Assembly: GCA_011009095.1 (NCBI GenBank)
Contig: VTPC01090598.1
Location: 266,219 to 330,218 of the forward strand
Reading direction: 5' to 3'
DNA: 64,000 nucleotides
Source of the DNA: Ignelater luminosus
Lineage: Eukaryota; Arthropoda; Insecta; Coleoptera; Elateridae
Both the position numbers and the translations under genes were made by a program. Under the pieces are notes generated by a model. The model was not told where the DNA came from. It saw only the letters and a program-made list of their open reading frames with translations, and ran no database searches. Of the stretch, positions 36,301 through 49,000 are shown piece by piece; position 1 is the stretch's first letter; every line of letters begins with the position of its first letter.

Positions 36301-38039
36301 AACAGCTCATCAATTATTTAATGATTAACACTTGCCCTAAAAGGGCAAAATCTAATTCAAATTTGTGGATTCCATACTGCTCAATTTCTCATTTCTTCAA
36401 AGAACTATTTTTGTTGGAATTTCTGCATGTTTCTGTGCCTAATATACGTCAATAACATAATCTAAAATAATGCTCATTAGAAAACCTTCATAATATGAGT
36501 TACAATTATCTTAAATTTGAATACCTATATACTATAATTATGCGATCGGTGGTGGTCGCCAAATTAAAAGATCGAACCGGAGCAAGAAGAGACTAGAGAC
36601 GTAAACAAACGATTTTTACAGAAAGATTTGTACACATGACAAGAAACAAGGTAAATGAGGTATCCTAACGGCCTGTGAGTTACGTTGCTGAAAACAAAGC
36701 TCTCGTCTTGAACAATAAGTATAAAACAGTAATAATCGCAAGAAAATCGATTATTAATTTATTCACATCATAAAACAAATAAAATAGTTAAATGTCCTCT
36801 AAAATAAACATTTTTAGATGTGACCTTACTGAAGTATTTTAAACAATATGGAAATGTGAAACAGGAAACAGCATATCTTATTTAGTAATTGTTTCTTAGA
36901 GTTCCCAACTGAGATCTAAAAGCAAAAGCGAATTCTCGCTGCTTTTAAATGGCAATATCACTTTCGGGAAACTAAAGCCTGTCATTTATTAATTTAGTAT
37001 TACGATCTCTAATAATATTTAAATATTGACTGTCCACGGAGGGTTGTATCATTTCATTTTAACGTAATGTGATATAATACTCTACAATAACTTCTCGTTT
37101 ATATCGTTTTTTCCCATTCCATATAGTGAGAAAAAATAGAATTATTTTGGATTTTTAGAAACTTTATAGTGTTACACGTTTTTGTGAATTTATACATTAA
37201 AATAGTAAAAGTTATTTTGTGCAATAAATTAAAACAAACTGCTGTACTGAAATAGCATTCAATAAATTCAAACTTTTGTATTAGTTAGTAGTAATTCTTC
37301 ATTTTGTTATTATATTGTTATTCTTTATTATCATTAAGTAATTTATTGGAGATGGCACAAGCCAAAGGTTTTCCAATATTCAATATAATGAGCTACTCAA
37401 AATAAACTATTGCTATCTTACTGGCCATGATCGAGCCAGGAAAGTCGTAAAGTCGTTTTTCCTCTAACTGCAAAAATCTCACATAAAATAAAATAAATGT
37501 TTTGTTGATTTGTGTGTCTATTAAGGAAACTTCAAACGAAAACGACAAAGTTGTAAAGTTCCTAATAAAAATTCCATTTACTAAATAAATATGAAGTTCC
37601 AGTGGTTCTCTTACACGCAAGGCTATTATGACAATGAAACAAAGATTTCTTTGCTTATTGGAGCCATTGTTGAATGATTAATCTTTGTCTATATTACATG
37701 CAAGATTTACTTTTTCCTACGCACATATGCTATTAATCATTCAAAGTGCATCTCAACATGCTCTATCAACAAGGCACAAAATGTTTAGAAATTCTACATT
37801 ATAGAGGTCTGCGAAAATAATACCCTAAGTACCTATTCTTCGATCTCTTCATCATGATCGATATTATAGTTAATAAGAAACCAGTACAGCTGACCATCGA
37901 TAACTCCTTCCTTTTAGCTATTGTTAAGTAATCACATCAACAGCCCAGTTTCATTAGAGCAATTATCTGTCGATACATCAGAAAGAAAAGCCAAGCAAAA
38001 TGTATGTACGTCACATATACATATCCTTGCTGCTTTGTA
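36301..38039. other. Intergenic, no gene recognised
   Basis: AT-rich. Only short frames without recognisable domains (for example 37,393-37,620 minus). No repeat relationship noticed within the window. Confidence 0.3.
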
Positions 38040-38222
38040 CAGTCTTTTGCATAAATTATGCCGCAATTCATTGTTTTAAATAATGGATTAATCAAGTATA
38101 CAAAGTCTAATTTTGTGTAATTTATCCAAAATCTCTTTTTATACTCTTAGACAATATATTTTGCCTGATTAGTTCTAAGTTACACCTTGTCTATTTGATT
38201 AATCCACTAATGCAAAAAACTA
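38040..38222. mobile_element. MITE with Tc1-type termini
   Basis: The left end CAGTCTTTTGCATAAAT and the right end, reverse-complemented TAGTTTTTTGCATTAG, form terminal inverted repeats flanked by TA. Sub-terminal GGATTAATCAA also repeats in inverted orientation (38,094 and 38,199 regions). The 183-bp length with no coding potential is that of a non-autonomous element. A half copy is at 10,581. Confidence 0.7.
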
Positions 38223-38319
38223 TACACCACTTTAGAACCGTACCTTTGTTTATGTTAAGCTTTATCAAAATACATTGTTCTTGTTTGGTGCAGCATTCCG
38301 AAGGTGCAGCCAGAGTTGC

Positions 38320-38535
38320 AGAGGCATTAAGCTCTGTTAAGAAGAATTAATGGAGAGCAAAGCCTGATTAGAGGCCACCGAAGGTGCCCCTTGCGAGATC
38401 GTAGCCCGAGCCGTAATGGCGTTTATCTCTTCTAAGTAGGTTAATGGCAGGCGAAGCCCGACCAGGAACCACTGATGGTGGCCCGTGTTGATATTTAACT
38501 CTGTTAAGGAGGTTAATGGAGAGAGAAGCCAACTT
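38320..38535. repeat. Detached units of the 96-bp satellite
   Basis: About two and a half units with the same block order as the 3-7.5 kb array: CTCTGTTAAGAAG...TTAATGGAGAGCAAAGCC, GGCCACCGAAGGTGCC, GTAGCCCGAGCC, then GTTTATCTCTTCTAAGTAGGTTAATGG and a third TTAAGGAGGTTAATGG. The array family is therefore dispersed, not confined to one locus. Confidence 0.8.
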
Positions 38536-39180
38536 AAAAATAGAAGTAGAACCAATCTCCAGGGTAGTAGCATTTTTTTTATCCAAGAACGTGCAAGCGC
38601 AAAAACTGTGACTGGGCACTGCACAGTGATGAATAAGACAACTACTAAAACTGCTTGGCGCTTCAAATACCGTACTGCTGGTCCTAACCTAAAGATTCTT
38701 ATACGCTTCCAATGGCATGACATAATTCGTAATTTCAAACTAATAATCTGTTGGTTTGAATGTTTAGGGCAGATTTTCAGCATTTTTTCTCTCGATTCTC
38801 ATCGCTCTTTTCAGAATTGCCAGACATTTAAGTACATTAAGACGGTAACGGTGCGATCGAATGGTTCGTTTGATTTATGCTCCGCAATAAACTTCGAATA
38901 ACCGGGGAATAGGAAATAAATAAATCAAAGAAGTGATTACAACCTGGGCTACGAAAGTGATACAAAAACTCGTATTGTAATATTAAGTAAGATTAGTCTA
39001 ATTTAATTCAATTGGATTTTAGAAGTGTAAATTTTAAGGACAATTAAATCGAGTACTGATAATCACCGGTTGCAAACTTTTTGCGCGATACTACAGCGAT
39101 AAAGAAATCAAAACATATCGACTGACTAAAATAAAAATAGGGTAGGCGTCAGGGTCTTTTATTTAGGCAGTAAGAAAATA
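38536..39180. other. Intergenic, no gene recognised
   Basis: A 138-codon frame runs through the satellite fragment to 38,901 but has no ATG-initiated domain that I recognise. Confidence 0.3.
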
Positions 39181-39189
39181 AACCAATAG

Positions 39190-41600
39190 CAAAAATGGAA
39201 AGAGTCGAGAAAATATTTCAAGATATGTGCCAGATGAACCAGAAATTTGAGCTACTGCTCGCAGAGGTGACAACAATCACGCAAGAAAAAATATTACAAG
39301 AAAAGGTCACGAAGCAAGAGAGCAGAATTGAATATTTACAGAAGGAAATAAGAAGGACAAACTTAGTGAACAAAGAGAAAACAACCAAGAAACGAAAAAG
39401 GAAATTAAAAATATGCTTCAGAAAATAGATGTAACAATAGACGTATAGTTTGACACAGATGAGGTCAGGAAAATTTGAAAGTACAAAGCCAATAGACGTA
39501 GACCAATACTGATAAAATTAACAAGAGGGCAGAAACGAGTGGAGATTCTAAGCAAGGCAAAAGAAGCTGAAAGTAACGCAAATACAGGTCGATGAATACG
39601 AGTAGGAGAACATGAGAAATAACGAAATTATATCTACAAACAATAAAAAGAACCATAAAAGGGGTCTTACATTTAAAACAAATTTTAAAAAATAACACGA
39701 ACGGGAAGGAAAACTAACCATTAAATGTAGAGGGGATGGATAGGGACGTGGACCGTAGCAATGAACTGAACGATGAGAAGAAAGGGGGCACATTTAGATT
39801 TAAAGCCGAAGATAACGACGAGAAACAAGGGTACAAAATAAAAGTAAAAAACATAATAAATAAAAATAACAGTAGAATAGGTAGTAAAAGAAAAACTAAA
39901 CATAGCTACATGGAATGTTAGGACAGCATATGAAGAAGAGACTGTCTTCGATCTCATACGCAAAAAATGCCAGGTAGAAATTATGGCACTACAAGAGACA
40001 AAACAACGAGGAAGCAACATAACTGCGCTTGATGATTATGTATTTTACACAAGTGGAGGTGAACAAAAAACTCTAGACACGGGATTCTTCTCAGTAAAAA
40101 AATTAATACAAAAATCATAGGTGATAAAGCTATTTCAGACAGAATATGTACTATGATAAGAATAACAGAGAGATATCGAAAAATTAGGAATTTAAACATT
40201 CATGTCCCAGCAAAAAATAAGGAAATAGAAGAAAAAAGCTTCTATAGAGAGATGGATAGATGGTACAACAAAATCCCAAAATATGATATAAAGATAATAA
40301 TAAGTGATTTTTACACAAAGATAAGCAAAGAATCAATATACTTATAGGTCAACAATAAGTATTCATAGCAAACACGAAGAGAACAACGAGAATACCGATA
40401 CAATTTTCAACAACAAAACAACTTAGAATAACGACCACATACTTTGAGCAGAGAAATATACACAAAACAACATGGATATCACCAGATAAAAAAACAGAAA
40501 ATCAAATTGACCACATGGTAATAGAAGCTAACCACAGCAGATTGGTAATTAATGCGAAGAGCTGCAGAGGCGCAGAGGCGCAGACGCAAATAGTGACCAC
40601 ATAATGTTAAGAATCGAATTAAAACGCTAAACACCCCCAAAAGAAAGCAAACGAAAGAAAACAAGAAAACGCTATGATGTGGAAAAGCTAAAAGATGGAA
40701 AACTCAAGAAGTCCTTTGAACAAGAAATTAGCAACAGTATAAAGACAACCGAAGAAAACTTGAAATTAAAATGGAACCATATTGAAAAACAGTGACTAAG
40801 GCGGCGGAGATGCTAAGACCTGAAAAAAGCAAAAAAGAACATAAATGGTTTGATAAACCATGCGAAAAGTAATAAAAAATAGGGAGAAGGCACGAATAAA
40901 AGCTCTAAGCTTGGAGACAGCAAGAAACAACGAGGAATACAAAAGATGCCGTAGAATAGCAGAGCAAACAATAAGAAAAAAGAAAAGAATCCATATAAAA
41001 ACTAAACTACAACAAATTGAAGATAAATACAAAGGGAAGCAAGTCAGAAAAATAAGAAAAACAAAGACGGCACATAAAGACAATATGCAAGAAAAAAGAT
41101 GAAAGTTTAGCTGTAGGGCAGTCGGAAAAATTGAGTAGGTGGACGGAATATTTCAAAAAAACATTAAATGGGGGTAGGAATAAAGATACGAACAATAAAT
41201 ATGAATCACGGCCTATAAAAGAAGATAATGTGATATATGAACTCGAAGAAGAGGAAATAAGAGAAATACTGAGAATCCAGAAAAATAATAAGGCACCAGG
41301 AAATATGGTATAACATCAGAAATGATTAAAGCCGGAGGAAGAGACTTCAAAAAAATCTGCAAACTTGTACAAGAGGTATAGAAAACGGAAAGGATACCAG
41401 CAAGCTGGAAACAATCCCTTACATATCCAATATATAAGAAAGAAGAAAGAATTCTGTGTGACGACTACAAAGCAATAGCTCTGTTAGATATCGTGTACAA
41501 AATAGTAGATGTAACAATTGAAAACAGATTATGAGAGAAGGCCGAGCCAACACTGGGAAAATATCAGTGTGGATTCCGAAAAAAAGTGCGTACTTTAGTA
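39190..41600 (+). mobile_element. Degenerate RTE/CR1-like LINE (endonuclease + partial RT)
   Basis: An ORF1-like start, MERVEKIFQDMCQMNQKFE with coiled-coil character, lies at 39,195. The APE endonuclease begins near 39,897 with LNIATWNVRTAYEEETVFDL and EIMALQETKQRG, and NQIDHMVIEANHSR near 40,500 is its later motif. The RT begins with REILRIQKNNKAPG (41,270), then EMIKAGGRDFKKICKLVQ, YPIYKKEERILCDDYKAIAL and GKYQCGFRKK (~41,580). It stops there, before the catalytic FADD block. Stops every few dozen codons show decay. Loss of the 3' end is unusual for a LINE, which normally truncates at the 5' end, and implies a later deletion or insertion. Confidence 0.75.
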
Positions 41601-41929
41601 GTTCTTTAGAATTACTTCATTAAGACGAGTATAGTTATTGAGAAGCAGACCCAAGAAACTATCTGTTGCACAAATGCTTGGAAACGCATCAGTTGTTAAT
41701 CCTGAATTCTACATAATCGAATTTATTTTTCCGTTTCTAAAATCTACATCCAATTTGGCAAAAAAAGTTACTCTTGCCCTTTTTCGTAGAATGAATCGTT
41801 TTCAAGTAAAATCGAATTTTTTAAAACCTCTCAAGTTTAATGATCTATGGTAAGGTCATACACCATCTCAAAAATAGGATTCGATTATTAGCACTGATTC
41901 CTCGACAAAAACTGACCAAAATCTAACCT

Positions 41930-42420
41930 AATATTTTGAATATGGGTATTGTATCAGGACCAACCAACAGACTATCCACAGAATTACACACTGCAAGCTA
42001 CATGCATTAACTCAAAGACAACTAAAGCAACTACTTGAAATAACTGAGCAGTTTAGTGAAATAAGAGGGACCGTGAGGTTTGAATTAAGATAAAGGAGCA
42101 TTATAGGCCCTATGAAGGAAAATAAGATGTACAAATATTTGGGAATACAACAATCGCGTAAAATCTAACATAAGCATCTTAAAGAAGCGCTGCAGTAAAA
42201 ATGCAGAAACGATTGAATGCCATCCTGAGAACCCATTTGAATGGGAAAAACATCACCACGGCAATTAATACCTAAGCAGTCCTTTTATTGATATACTCAT
42301 TTAATGTCATAAAGTGGACAAAGACAGAGCTGCACAGCATACAGATTCACTCTTCCTAGAAGGAACGGAGGGAGAGACCTTATTTTATATTTTAAAAGAC
42401 AATAGAGTAGTTTCGGATGA
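41930..42420 (+). pseudogene. R2/R4-type LINE fragment (post-RT region)
   Basis: Blocks HALTQRQLKQLLEITEQF, KENKMYKYLGIQQSR, GKNITTAIN and a terminal PRRNGGRDLILYF appear in different frames. The KYLGIQQ...GKN...LPR..GGRGL series is found downstream of the RT in elements annotated as type-1 retrotransposable element R2/R4/Dong-like. No RT core is present, so it is a fragment. Confidence 0.5.
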
Positions 42421-42990
42421 ATGTAGACTAAAACCCTGCACCGGTCGAATTTCTCAGACCCGGCCCGACTGAAGACAAACTTGACGCGGCCCAAAAGAAA
42501 TCCGGTAACTTCTCGTTAAGCCCGAAAAGCCCGAAGGGTCGAGAAGTTCAAAAGGCCCGACGACGGCCCGAACGATTCAACAGGCCCGAGAGGTCCGACA
42601 GGCTCGATAGTTCCAAACGGCCGGAGAGACCCGAAGGGCCAAGAAGTCCAAAAAGCCCGACAGGCTCGATGTCCTGAAAGGTCCGAACGGCAAAAGAGAC
42701 CTAAAGAAACCCCAAGTGCCGAAAAGTTCAAAAGGTCCGTATGGCCCGACAAAACCGAATGGCCCGATTGACTGACCTTATTTTATATTTTAAAGTAGTT
42801 TCGGATGAATGTAGACTAAAACCCTGCACCGGTCGAATTTNNNNNNNNNNAGTAGTTTCGGATGAATGTAGACTAAAACCCTGCACCGGTCGAATTTTTC
42901 AGACCCGGCCCGACTGAAGACAAACTTGACGCGGCCCAAAAAAATCCAGTAACTTCTCGTTAAGCCCAAAAAGTTCGAAGGGCCGAGAAG
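42376..42990. repeat. GC-rich minisatellite with duplicated flank and assembly gap
   Basis: The block GTAGTTTCGGATGAATGTAG...CCGGTCGAATTT occurs at 42,409-42,460, 42,796-42,840 and 42,851-42,897. The first and third copies are followed by the same CAGACCCGGCCCGACTGAAG... leader and then irregular (GGCCCGAAAGGTCC)-like units. Ten N at 42,841-42,850 interrupt copies two and three. The repetition on both sides of the N run shows an unresolved tandem repeat; the real copy number is unknown. Confidence 0.8.
42841..42850. other. Assembly gap (10 N)
   Basis: Ten N, probably an arbitrary gap size, placed inside a repeated block. Confidence 0.95.
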
Positions 42991-43010
42991 TCCAAAACGC
43001 CATACAGGCC

Positions 43011-43353
43011 ATACGATAACGTTATTTTGTGACAACTGCGCATGTTCAAAGAGAGCTATTTCCTTGCAAATAAGGGAGTGAATACCGTATACGATAAATC
43101 GGTTTGTGAGGTTAGGAAGTTGTGACGTGTACTTCGAGCGTGTGCATTTTGACAATATTTTCACTGTTACTAATTTATTAACAATAAATAAATAAATTGA
43201 AAACGTGTTATCTTAAAATATAACCACATCCACTTAGATCGTTGAGATATGTTAGGTTGTATTAATGTTTGTATATTGTCGGTTGTTTGCCCAAACTCTT
43301 TAAATGTTACATGCCCGCTAAACCTTTACCGTATTTGGTCACGCGACTTTACC
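43011..43353 (+). repeat. Dispersed repeat, copy inverted relative to 55,867-56,231
   Basis: From ATACGATAACGTTATTTTG through TTTGCAAGG-like, GTTTGTGAGGT, ATTTATTAA and AACTCTTTAAATGTTACATG to ACCGTATTTGGTCACG, the sequence is matched in reverse complement by 56,231-55,867. Identity is high in blocks with small indels. No coding potential was recognised. Confidence 0.75.
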
Positions 43354-43371
43354 GTTAACGGAATGTTTAAT

Positions 43372-43631
43372 CACAGGTTAAATAAGAGTCAGATGTTTCA
43401 CTTCGACAGATTTGTGGATTCTATTGCTCTCTCTTTTCAAGTAACTCCCAGAGCTTGCGACTTTGACGTGTACTGCGCAAGCAGCACAGTTTGGTATGCA
43501 CTTTTCATAAAACGCGCGTAAAAGAGTAGGCGTGGTAAACTCTAAGAGCTGCAAATGTAAATGCGCAAAGACAAAAAATGGGAACATTGGTGATATAGGA
43601 AATGAAATATCTGACTTTTATGTAATCTGTG
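43372..43631. mobile_element. MITE family A, copy 1 (260 bp)
   Basis: Terminal inverted repeats begin CACAGGTTAAATAAGAGTCA at the left and CACAGATTACATAAAAGTCA in the reverse-complemented right end. The flanks GTTTAAT and ATTTAAC fit a 7-bp target duplication. It matches 60,860-61,118 in inverted orientation along its whole length, for example through AGAGTAGGCGTGGTAAACTC. No open frame of note. Confidence 0.8.
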
Positions 43632-43675
43632 ATTTAACGTGAATTTGCTCAAACTCTCTATTAAAAGTGAAGAAG

Positions 43676-43712
43676 CAGCCAACTTCAAGTCATAATCGTG
43701 ATGGAACAAAAG
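43676..43712 (+). repeat. Short block shared with 61,986-62,043
   Basis: CAGCCAACTTCAAGTCATAATCGTGATGGAACA here and CAGCTAACTTCAAGGCATAGTCGTGATGGAACA at 62 kb differ at three positions only. Probably the end of a dispersed repeat. Confidence 0.5.
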
Positions 43713-43871
43713 ACACATCTGCACACTTTTTTAGACAGAGAAAACAGAATTATTTTCAAGCGACGGATAAGCTAGAGATTCGGCAATTTCACTGCCTGTT
43801 GGCGCCATCACATTATAGCAATTTGAGCAACACATTAGGCGTTCATTTGCGTCAGAGCAACTGCTCGAAAA

Positions 43872-44464
43872 CTGTTCGTTTGCGTCGAGCAATTAACTCT
43901 AGGTCACCTCGAGCAAAGAAAAGTTGCTCGATCTCCCAAGGTAGAGCAAATTGAGCAGCAGAGCATTGTAGCAGTAAAACATGACTATAAACATATCGCG
44001 GGAAACATAACCACGTATAATAACCGCTATTTCGTGACAGTAACTATTGGTAACTGCAAAAGGTTGCTAAAATGGCGATAATAGATGCAAGTTTACGAAA
44101 TGTTCAAGATTACATTTTAGACGAATCTGCTAAGTAACATACGGAAATAAAAGAAGCAGTATCTAATTCTTGGTGTATTTCATTATCTAACACAATTTCT
44201 TCCACATTTAGTTCTTTTAACCATTGTCTTTCTATATTGTACAATATAATAACTTCGGTACTTTTAAAATCTAAAAAAGTTTAACATAATAGTAGCTCAT
44301 TTTTAGGTTAGAAACAGCTGATTATTTTGCCGTTTTTAAAAAAGTCGTTCGTTTACTTAAAATGAAGTTAAATACGCTGTTAAGTGCTTGAACCTGCTCT
44401 CTTTAGTCACGTGACAATGTTCGACTGCCTCTGCTTAAAGCAAATTGAGCAAGTAAACGAACAG
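43872..44464. repeat. Possible non-autonomous element with short terminal inverted repeats
   Basis: CTGTTCGTTTGC at 43,872-43,883 is inverted at 44,453-44,464 (GTAAACGAACAG, one mismatch). GAGCAA motifs lie just inside both ends. A short frame MAIIDASLRNVQDYILDESA starts at 44,072 and is followed by GTAACA, a possible splice donor. No target duplication is evident. Confidence 0.35.
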
Positions 44465-45980
44465 ACCTGCAGTTACTTGCTTCTTCACTTAGTATCTAAC
44501 CTTACATTACATGTAATAATGACCTCTCAGCCACAAATTACATAGCTGTACAACTTTGATCTTTATAATTATAAAATAAATTGAAAAACAGAATGCCATA
44601 TGTGTTGCCTACCTACATGCAGAAAAATAAATTGAGCATACTGGGGCGCTCAGATTGTTCGAGGTTTGCGCTACTTGCCTTAGGATTAAAACCAAGGATT
44701 ATACTATTAGCAAGCTTTTTAACCTCTAGAAATCCCTCTAAATTTAGAATGACAATATGTAGATGACATGTCAAGATTATATTTCAAACTGAAAACCACA
44801 TTTTATAATTAGAAAATTAAAAAACAATCACAACAAAATAGTTCAATGTTGCTTCTTTGCTAAACAATACTTCATTTAAGAAATTATTATTTAGATTTAA
44901 TTGATTTAGAAAATATCTGCAAAAGTCAATCTCTTAGGATATTGGGTTTCTTTTAAACCTTGCACAAGTATAACGTGATAAGGATGGAATGTATTTTCAC
45001 TAATTATCCAACAGTGTTTATTGACTTTTATTCCAGTATCTCTGTTGACGATTCTTTAGCTAACCTAGGATTTCCATACTGCAATTTCATTTTCTACAGT
45101 TGTAATAGTTCTTTGGCTGCTTTCTTAAGGGGGGCCAATTCTGGCAAGGATTTTTCCAGTTGTTTAAAACGTTTTCTGTCAGTGCTCTTCTCAAAAAAAT
45201 ACCTTCAACATACTGACAAAGAAGCATCTTTATGGTATCACCATAAATTAATATCATGTCTGTTTTTTTATTATGAATTTCATATAATTCCAAGTCTACT
45301 TTTATCATTTCTTCCAAAAGAGAACCAACCACCAAAATTGTTTAAAAACTACTCTTAATTCAAATGGCACTTGATTCCCTTTTGAATAAAACTATCCACA
45401 TGTGTATTTTACCAGGTGTCTAATTATTGCAGTATAACAAATGATTCTTATAAAGAGAATAATAAATTAGCAAATTTACATGCGATATGAAATCAATGTG
45501 GAGGAATAACAAAATCTTTTATATTACAATCATAATTTAAGTTTCTATGAAGCCTTATAATATTAAAAATCTACATCTGCTGCAGAGTATACACAGGACC
45601 TTTTTTTCATTAATAATGGTTTTTGAGCAACTAGTACTCCTCGTAAATGAAGAATTATAGGTTATGCTCTCATCATTCTATTGGAATAAATGTCTTTAAA
45701 CATCAGAGCTTTTTGTGATTTTATTGAATGGGTATCTGAAATTACCGAATCTATTCCGATTATACTCATACACTTTATGTTAATCTGCACATGCTAAGAG
45801 AAAACAGAAAGTTTTCACTTAAACCATTTTTATTGATTTAAAAGCATAACAATCATACAAAAGACAAAATTGATTTTTGTGAGAAGACTAATAATAAAAC
45901 TATATTTACTTAAAGGATTAGTATTTCCACTTAAACAAGCATTAACACATGAAAATAAAACGGTCACTAAATAATAACCT
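44465..45980. other. Region downstream of GTF2H1, no gene recognised
   Basis: AT-rich. A plus-strand frame with an ATG at 44,984 runs to 45,358 (MECIFTNYPTVFIDFYSS...) and an overlapping minus frame covers 45,087-45,335. Neither shows a domain I know. The two cannot both be coding, and there is no splice or poly(A) context that favours one. Confidence 0.3.
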
Positions 45981-45982
45981 CT

Positions 45983-45988
45983 TTTATT
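45983..45988 (-). terminator. Probable poly(A) signal of GTF2H1
   Basis: AATAAA on the minus strand, 111 bases past the stop codon. Another AATAAA lies at 45,834-45,829. Confidence 0.55.
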
Positions 45989-46098
45989 GCTTCTTCGTAC
46001 TGAACAGAATATAAAAGTAAAATTAGCATATAATTCTGTATACAATTGTAAAACATTTAAGACTAATTTGCTTATTCAACAATACAATGTACAATTTG

Positions 46099-49000
46099 CT
46101 ACCGATGATGAGTTTTCATTTTCTGCCAGGTATTGAACTTTTGATAAGCAGCATTAAGCAGCTGATTGAGATGTTTTGTTAAGTGATGTGATAATGGTGA
46201 TAGTTCTCTGATTAATTTATCCTGCAAAATTTTAATTTTAGTAAAAATAAAACTTGTTTATGCATTTTTACCTCAAATGGTTTTAATTTGGCCCCTTGGA
46301 ATTTATGTAGAGCTTCATGCATTTTAATGGCTTTTTGTTCTAATGCAGGCGTAGTTGGTGGAAAACATTTCCAAAAGTGGTTTAAAAGTTCGCACAACGA
46401 CAAATATAAATTTCTAACATCTTTCTCTATATCAGACGGAACTAATTCTGAAAAAAATCAAGATTTTAATGAATTAATAATGAGGAAATAATGATACGTA
46501 CGAGCTAATGACTGTTCTTGAAAACCCCTCATTAATGCACCTCCTGGAGATAATTCACCTAATGCACCAACAGATGCAGCTGGACTAACTAGATTATTAC
46601 TTAATTGGCGTCCTCCTTGCCATTGTCTACATTCGAGTAAAACGCCTCTATTTACTGTAGCTGCTTCATTTGGCAATAAATGTTCTATCGATGCACCTGG
46701 CATTGGTCCGTGCAAATATCTTTCAACCTAAATCAGTTATCATTGATTTAATGAACATTTTTAGTATCATGAACTTACTTTGGATAAACTTAGTTGTGAT
46801 CTTGAACTATTTTGATTTTCATTACTTGATTCCAGATCATTGTAAGTTATTTTTTCTTGTATTCTTTGTTTTTTGTTAACATGAGTCTCTTCATTATTGC
46901 TAGAATTATTGCTAATACTGTTAGTAGAATTATTTTCCTGAGTTTTTGAACTGTTTGTATTGGGATCAGCACCATTTTGCTGAGGTTGCTCTGGCTGTTT
47001 ATTCTTTGAAGCTTTTAGCACCTGGAACATTATCAATATGAAAGTTTACAATTAGGGAATTCAATTATTTCTAAAATCTTTGTATCATGGTATATCATAA
47101 TGCATATGATTCAGAGATCAAATCAGTTTAAACATTTTAAGGGTGTTCAACAAATACAATCGATTAATAATCAATTTACAATACAAGTCTCTTGGCTCCT
47201 TCTGCTGCCTGCTTAGTAAGTAAAAAAGTGAAAATTATGGTTTTCTAAAAAATCAAATATCTCCGTAATTTAAAAAGCTATGTAAAAAGTTCCAATATAA
47301 AAGTTGCTTGCTTTGATGAGATACACTTAAGAATGAAGCCAAAACAAAATTCAAAATGGCGGATTCCAGCATATTAATGGCAACTTTCTTTTTTTAAATG
47401 GGCATCACATTGAATTTCTATTTTCAGTGATGTATAACAACCATATCCATACTAGCTTACTCAATTTGGGACACCTGAATACTTGGTACTTCCACAATTT
47501 CTGCCAGAAACATTTTTGTCTGTAAAATAAAAACTACAAATGCTTTTTCTTCTGTCATTTATTTATTAACTATTAACAGAGGAAAATACAAAACATCTAT
47601 TCAAATTGATTGCCATTTGCCCTTATACAAGCTTTAAATTGATTGGAAGAATCGTTTATTGCAGCATGCAGTACCTAGAAAGGTAGGCACTGCCAGGTTA
47701 AGAGTTTGCTTTAAGAACTCGATGTTTGGGTGTCTTGTAGAATAAGTCGTAGCCTCCAAAGTAGACCACAATTTATAGTCCAGTGGGTTTGCCAACCAAT
47801 CCTCTGGGGAAATAAAATCTGGTACATTTTCCTCAAGTCACCTTTGAGTCGTTTTGGCCTTGATGTATTTTGGCAAATGTTTTCACACCTTTTTCACAGA
47901 AATGAAGAAAAGAGACTCCAAACCATAATCGAGGCAAGATAGTGACCTCACTGAACCTTTGGAACAAGCTCTGATGCTTCTATCATTCTGTTTCTTGAAC
48001 GACTCTTCCATTGTGAAAATCTCATCCATAAAAAGAATATTGTGGTGTTTGTTATCTGCATATCGAGCTAAGAGCTGTTTGCCTTTTTCCTTTCTTTTCT
48101 TCTTTAACTCTTACTGTAAGCAGTTGTCCAGTGTGTCTTTTATCTGCACTTAATCCTAAATCATGCTTCAAAATGCAAGACATGGATACATGAGATATTT
48201 TCATCTAGCGAGTCATAATTTTTGTTTTTGAACAGGATTTCGTTGAATTCAAGCATTTACCGCTTTTATTGTTTTTGGTATTTGAATACTGTGTGCCCTT
48301 CCAGATCTTGGGCAGTCTTCTACTCTTCCAGTATCCTCAAACAATTTTGAAGGAAGGAAGGCTTGTGTCATTTAATTAAGTTTTTTGTAAAACAGTCTGT
48401 ATACTCTGCAATAAAGATGTCAACTATAATACACAGATTAGTGTAAATATTTTTGTGATATTGACTAGAAACAGAATTTCAGTGTTCATAGCCTCTTTCT
48501 CCTTCTATGTATGTAGTTATGTATTTCATATTTTAACAAGTATTTTTTAACGATAAGAAAAGACATAAATATACAGTTGATTATTGAAATTATTAAATTC
48601 TGATTATTATTTTTTGTTAAAGTAGGGCATCGATTCCTGAAACCGTTAGCCCTTAAATTGTGATTATTATTAGGTATTTAGCGATCACAATTAAACGCTA
48701 GTTGCTGAATAATAAGAAAACTATTTTTAAACCTTTGCATTAATTGCAGTGAATAATTTGCCTTACCTTATGCTAACCCAAAAGCCGTTATAATCCTTAT
48801 CAACTTAATTTTTTAAGCCAGTAAGAGCTAGTTTCAGAAATGTTTTAATAATTTAATATTTTTCATTTGCAGCACAGAAAATATAACTCCAAAAAAAAAC
48901 ATTTATTCGCATTCCTTTGTTGACAACAAGTTATATACAATAGGTGGGACTATTTTTAAATAAAAAGGCAAATGTAGGTAGAGGAAACTCAAGAAATGAT

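Noticed and set aside
39465-41195. Phe/Leu/Ser-rich minus-strand frames
   Set aside because: Antisense of the A-rich decayed LINE.
42516-42752. Minus-strand Pro/Gly/Phe-rich frame
   Set aside because: Product of the GC-rich minisatellite; no gene context.
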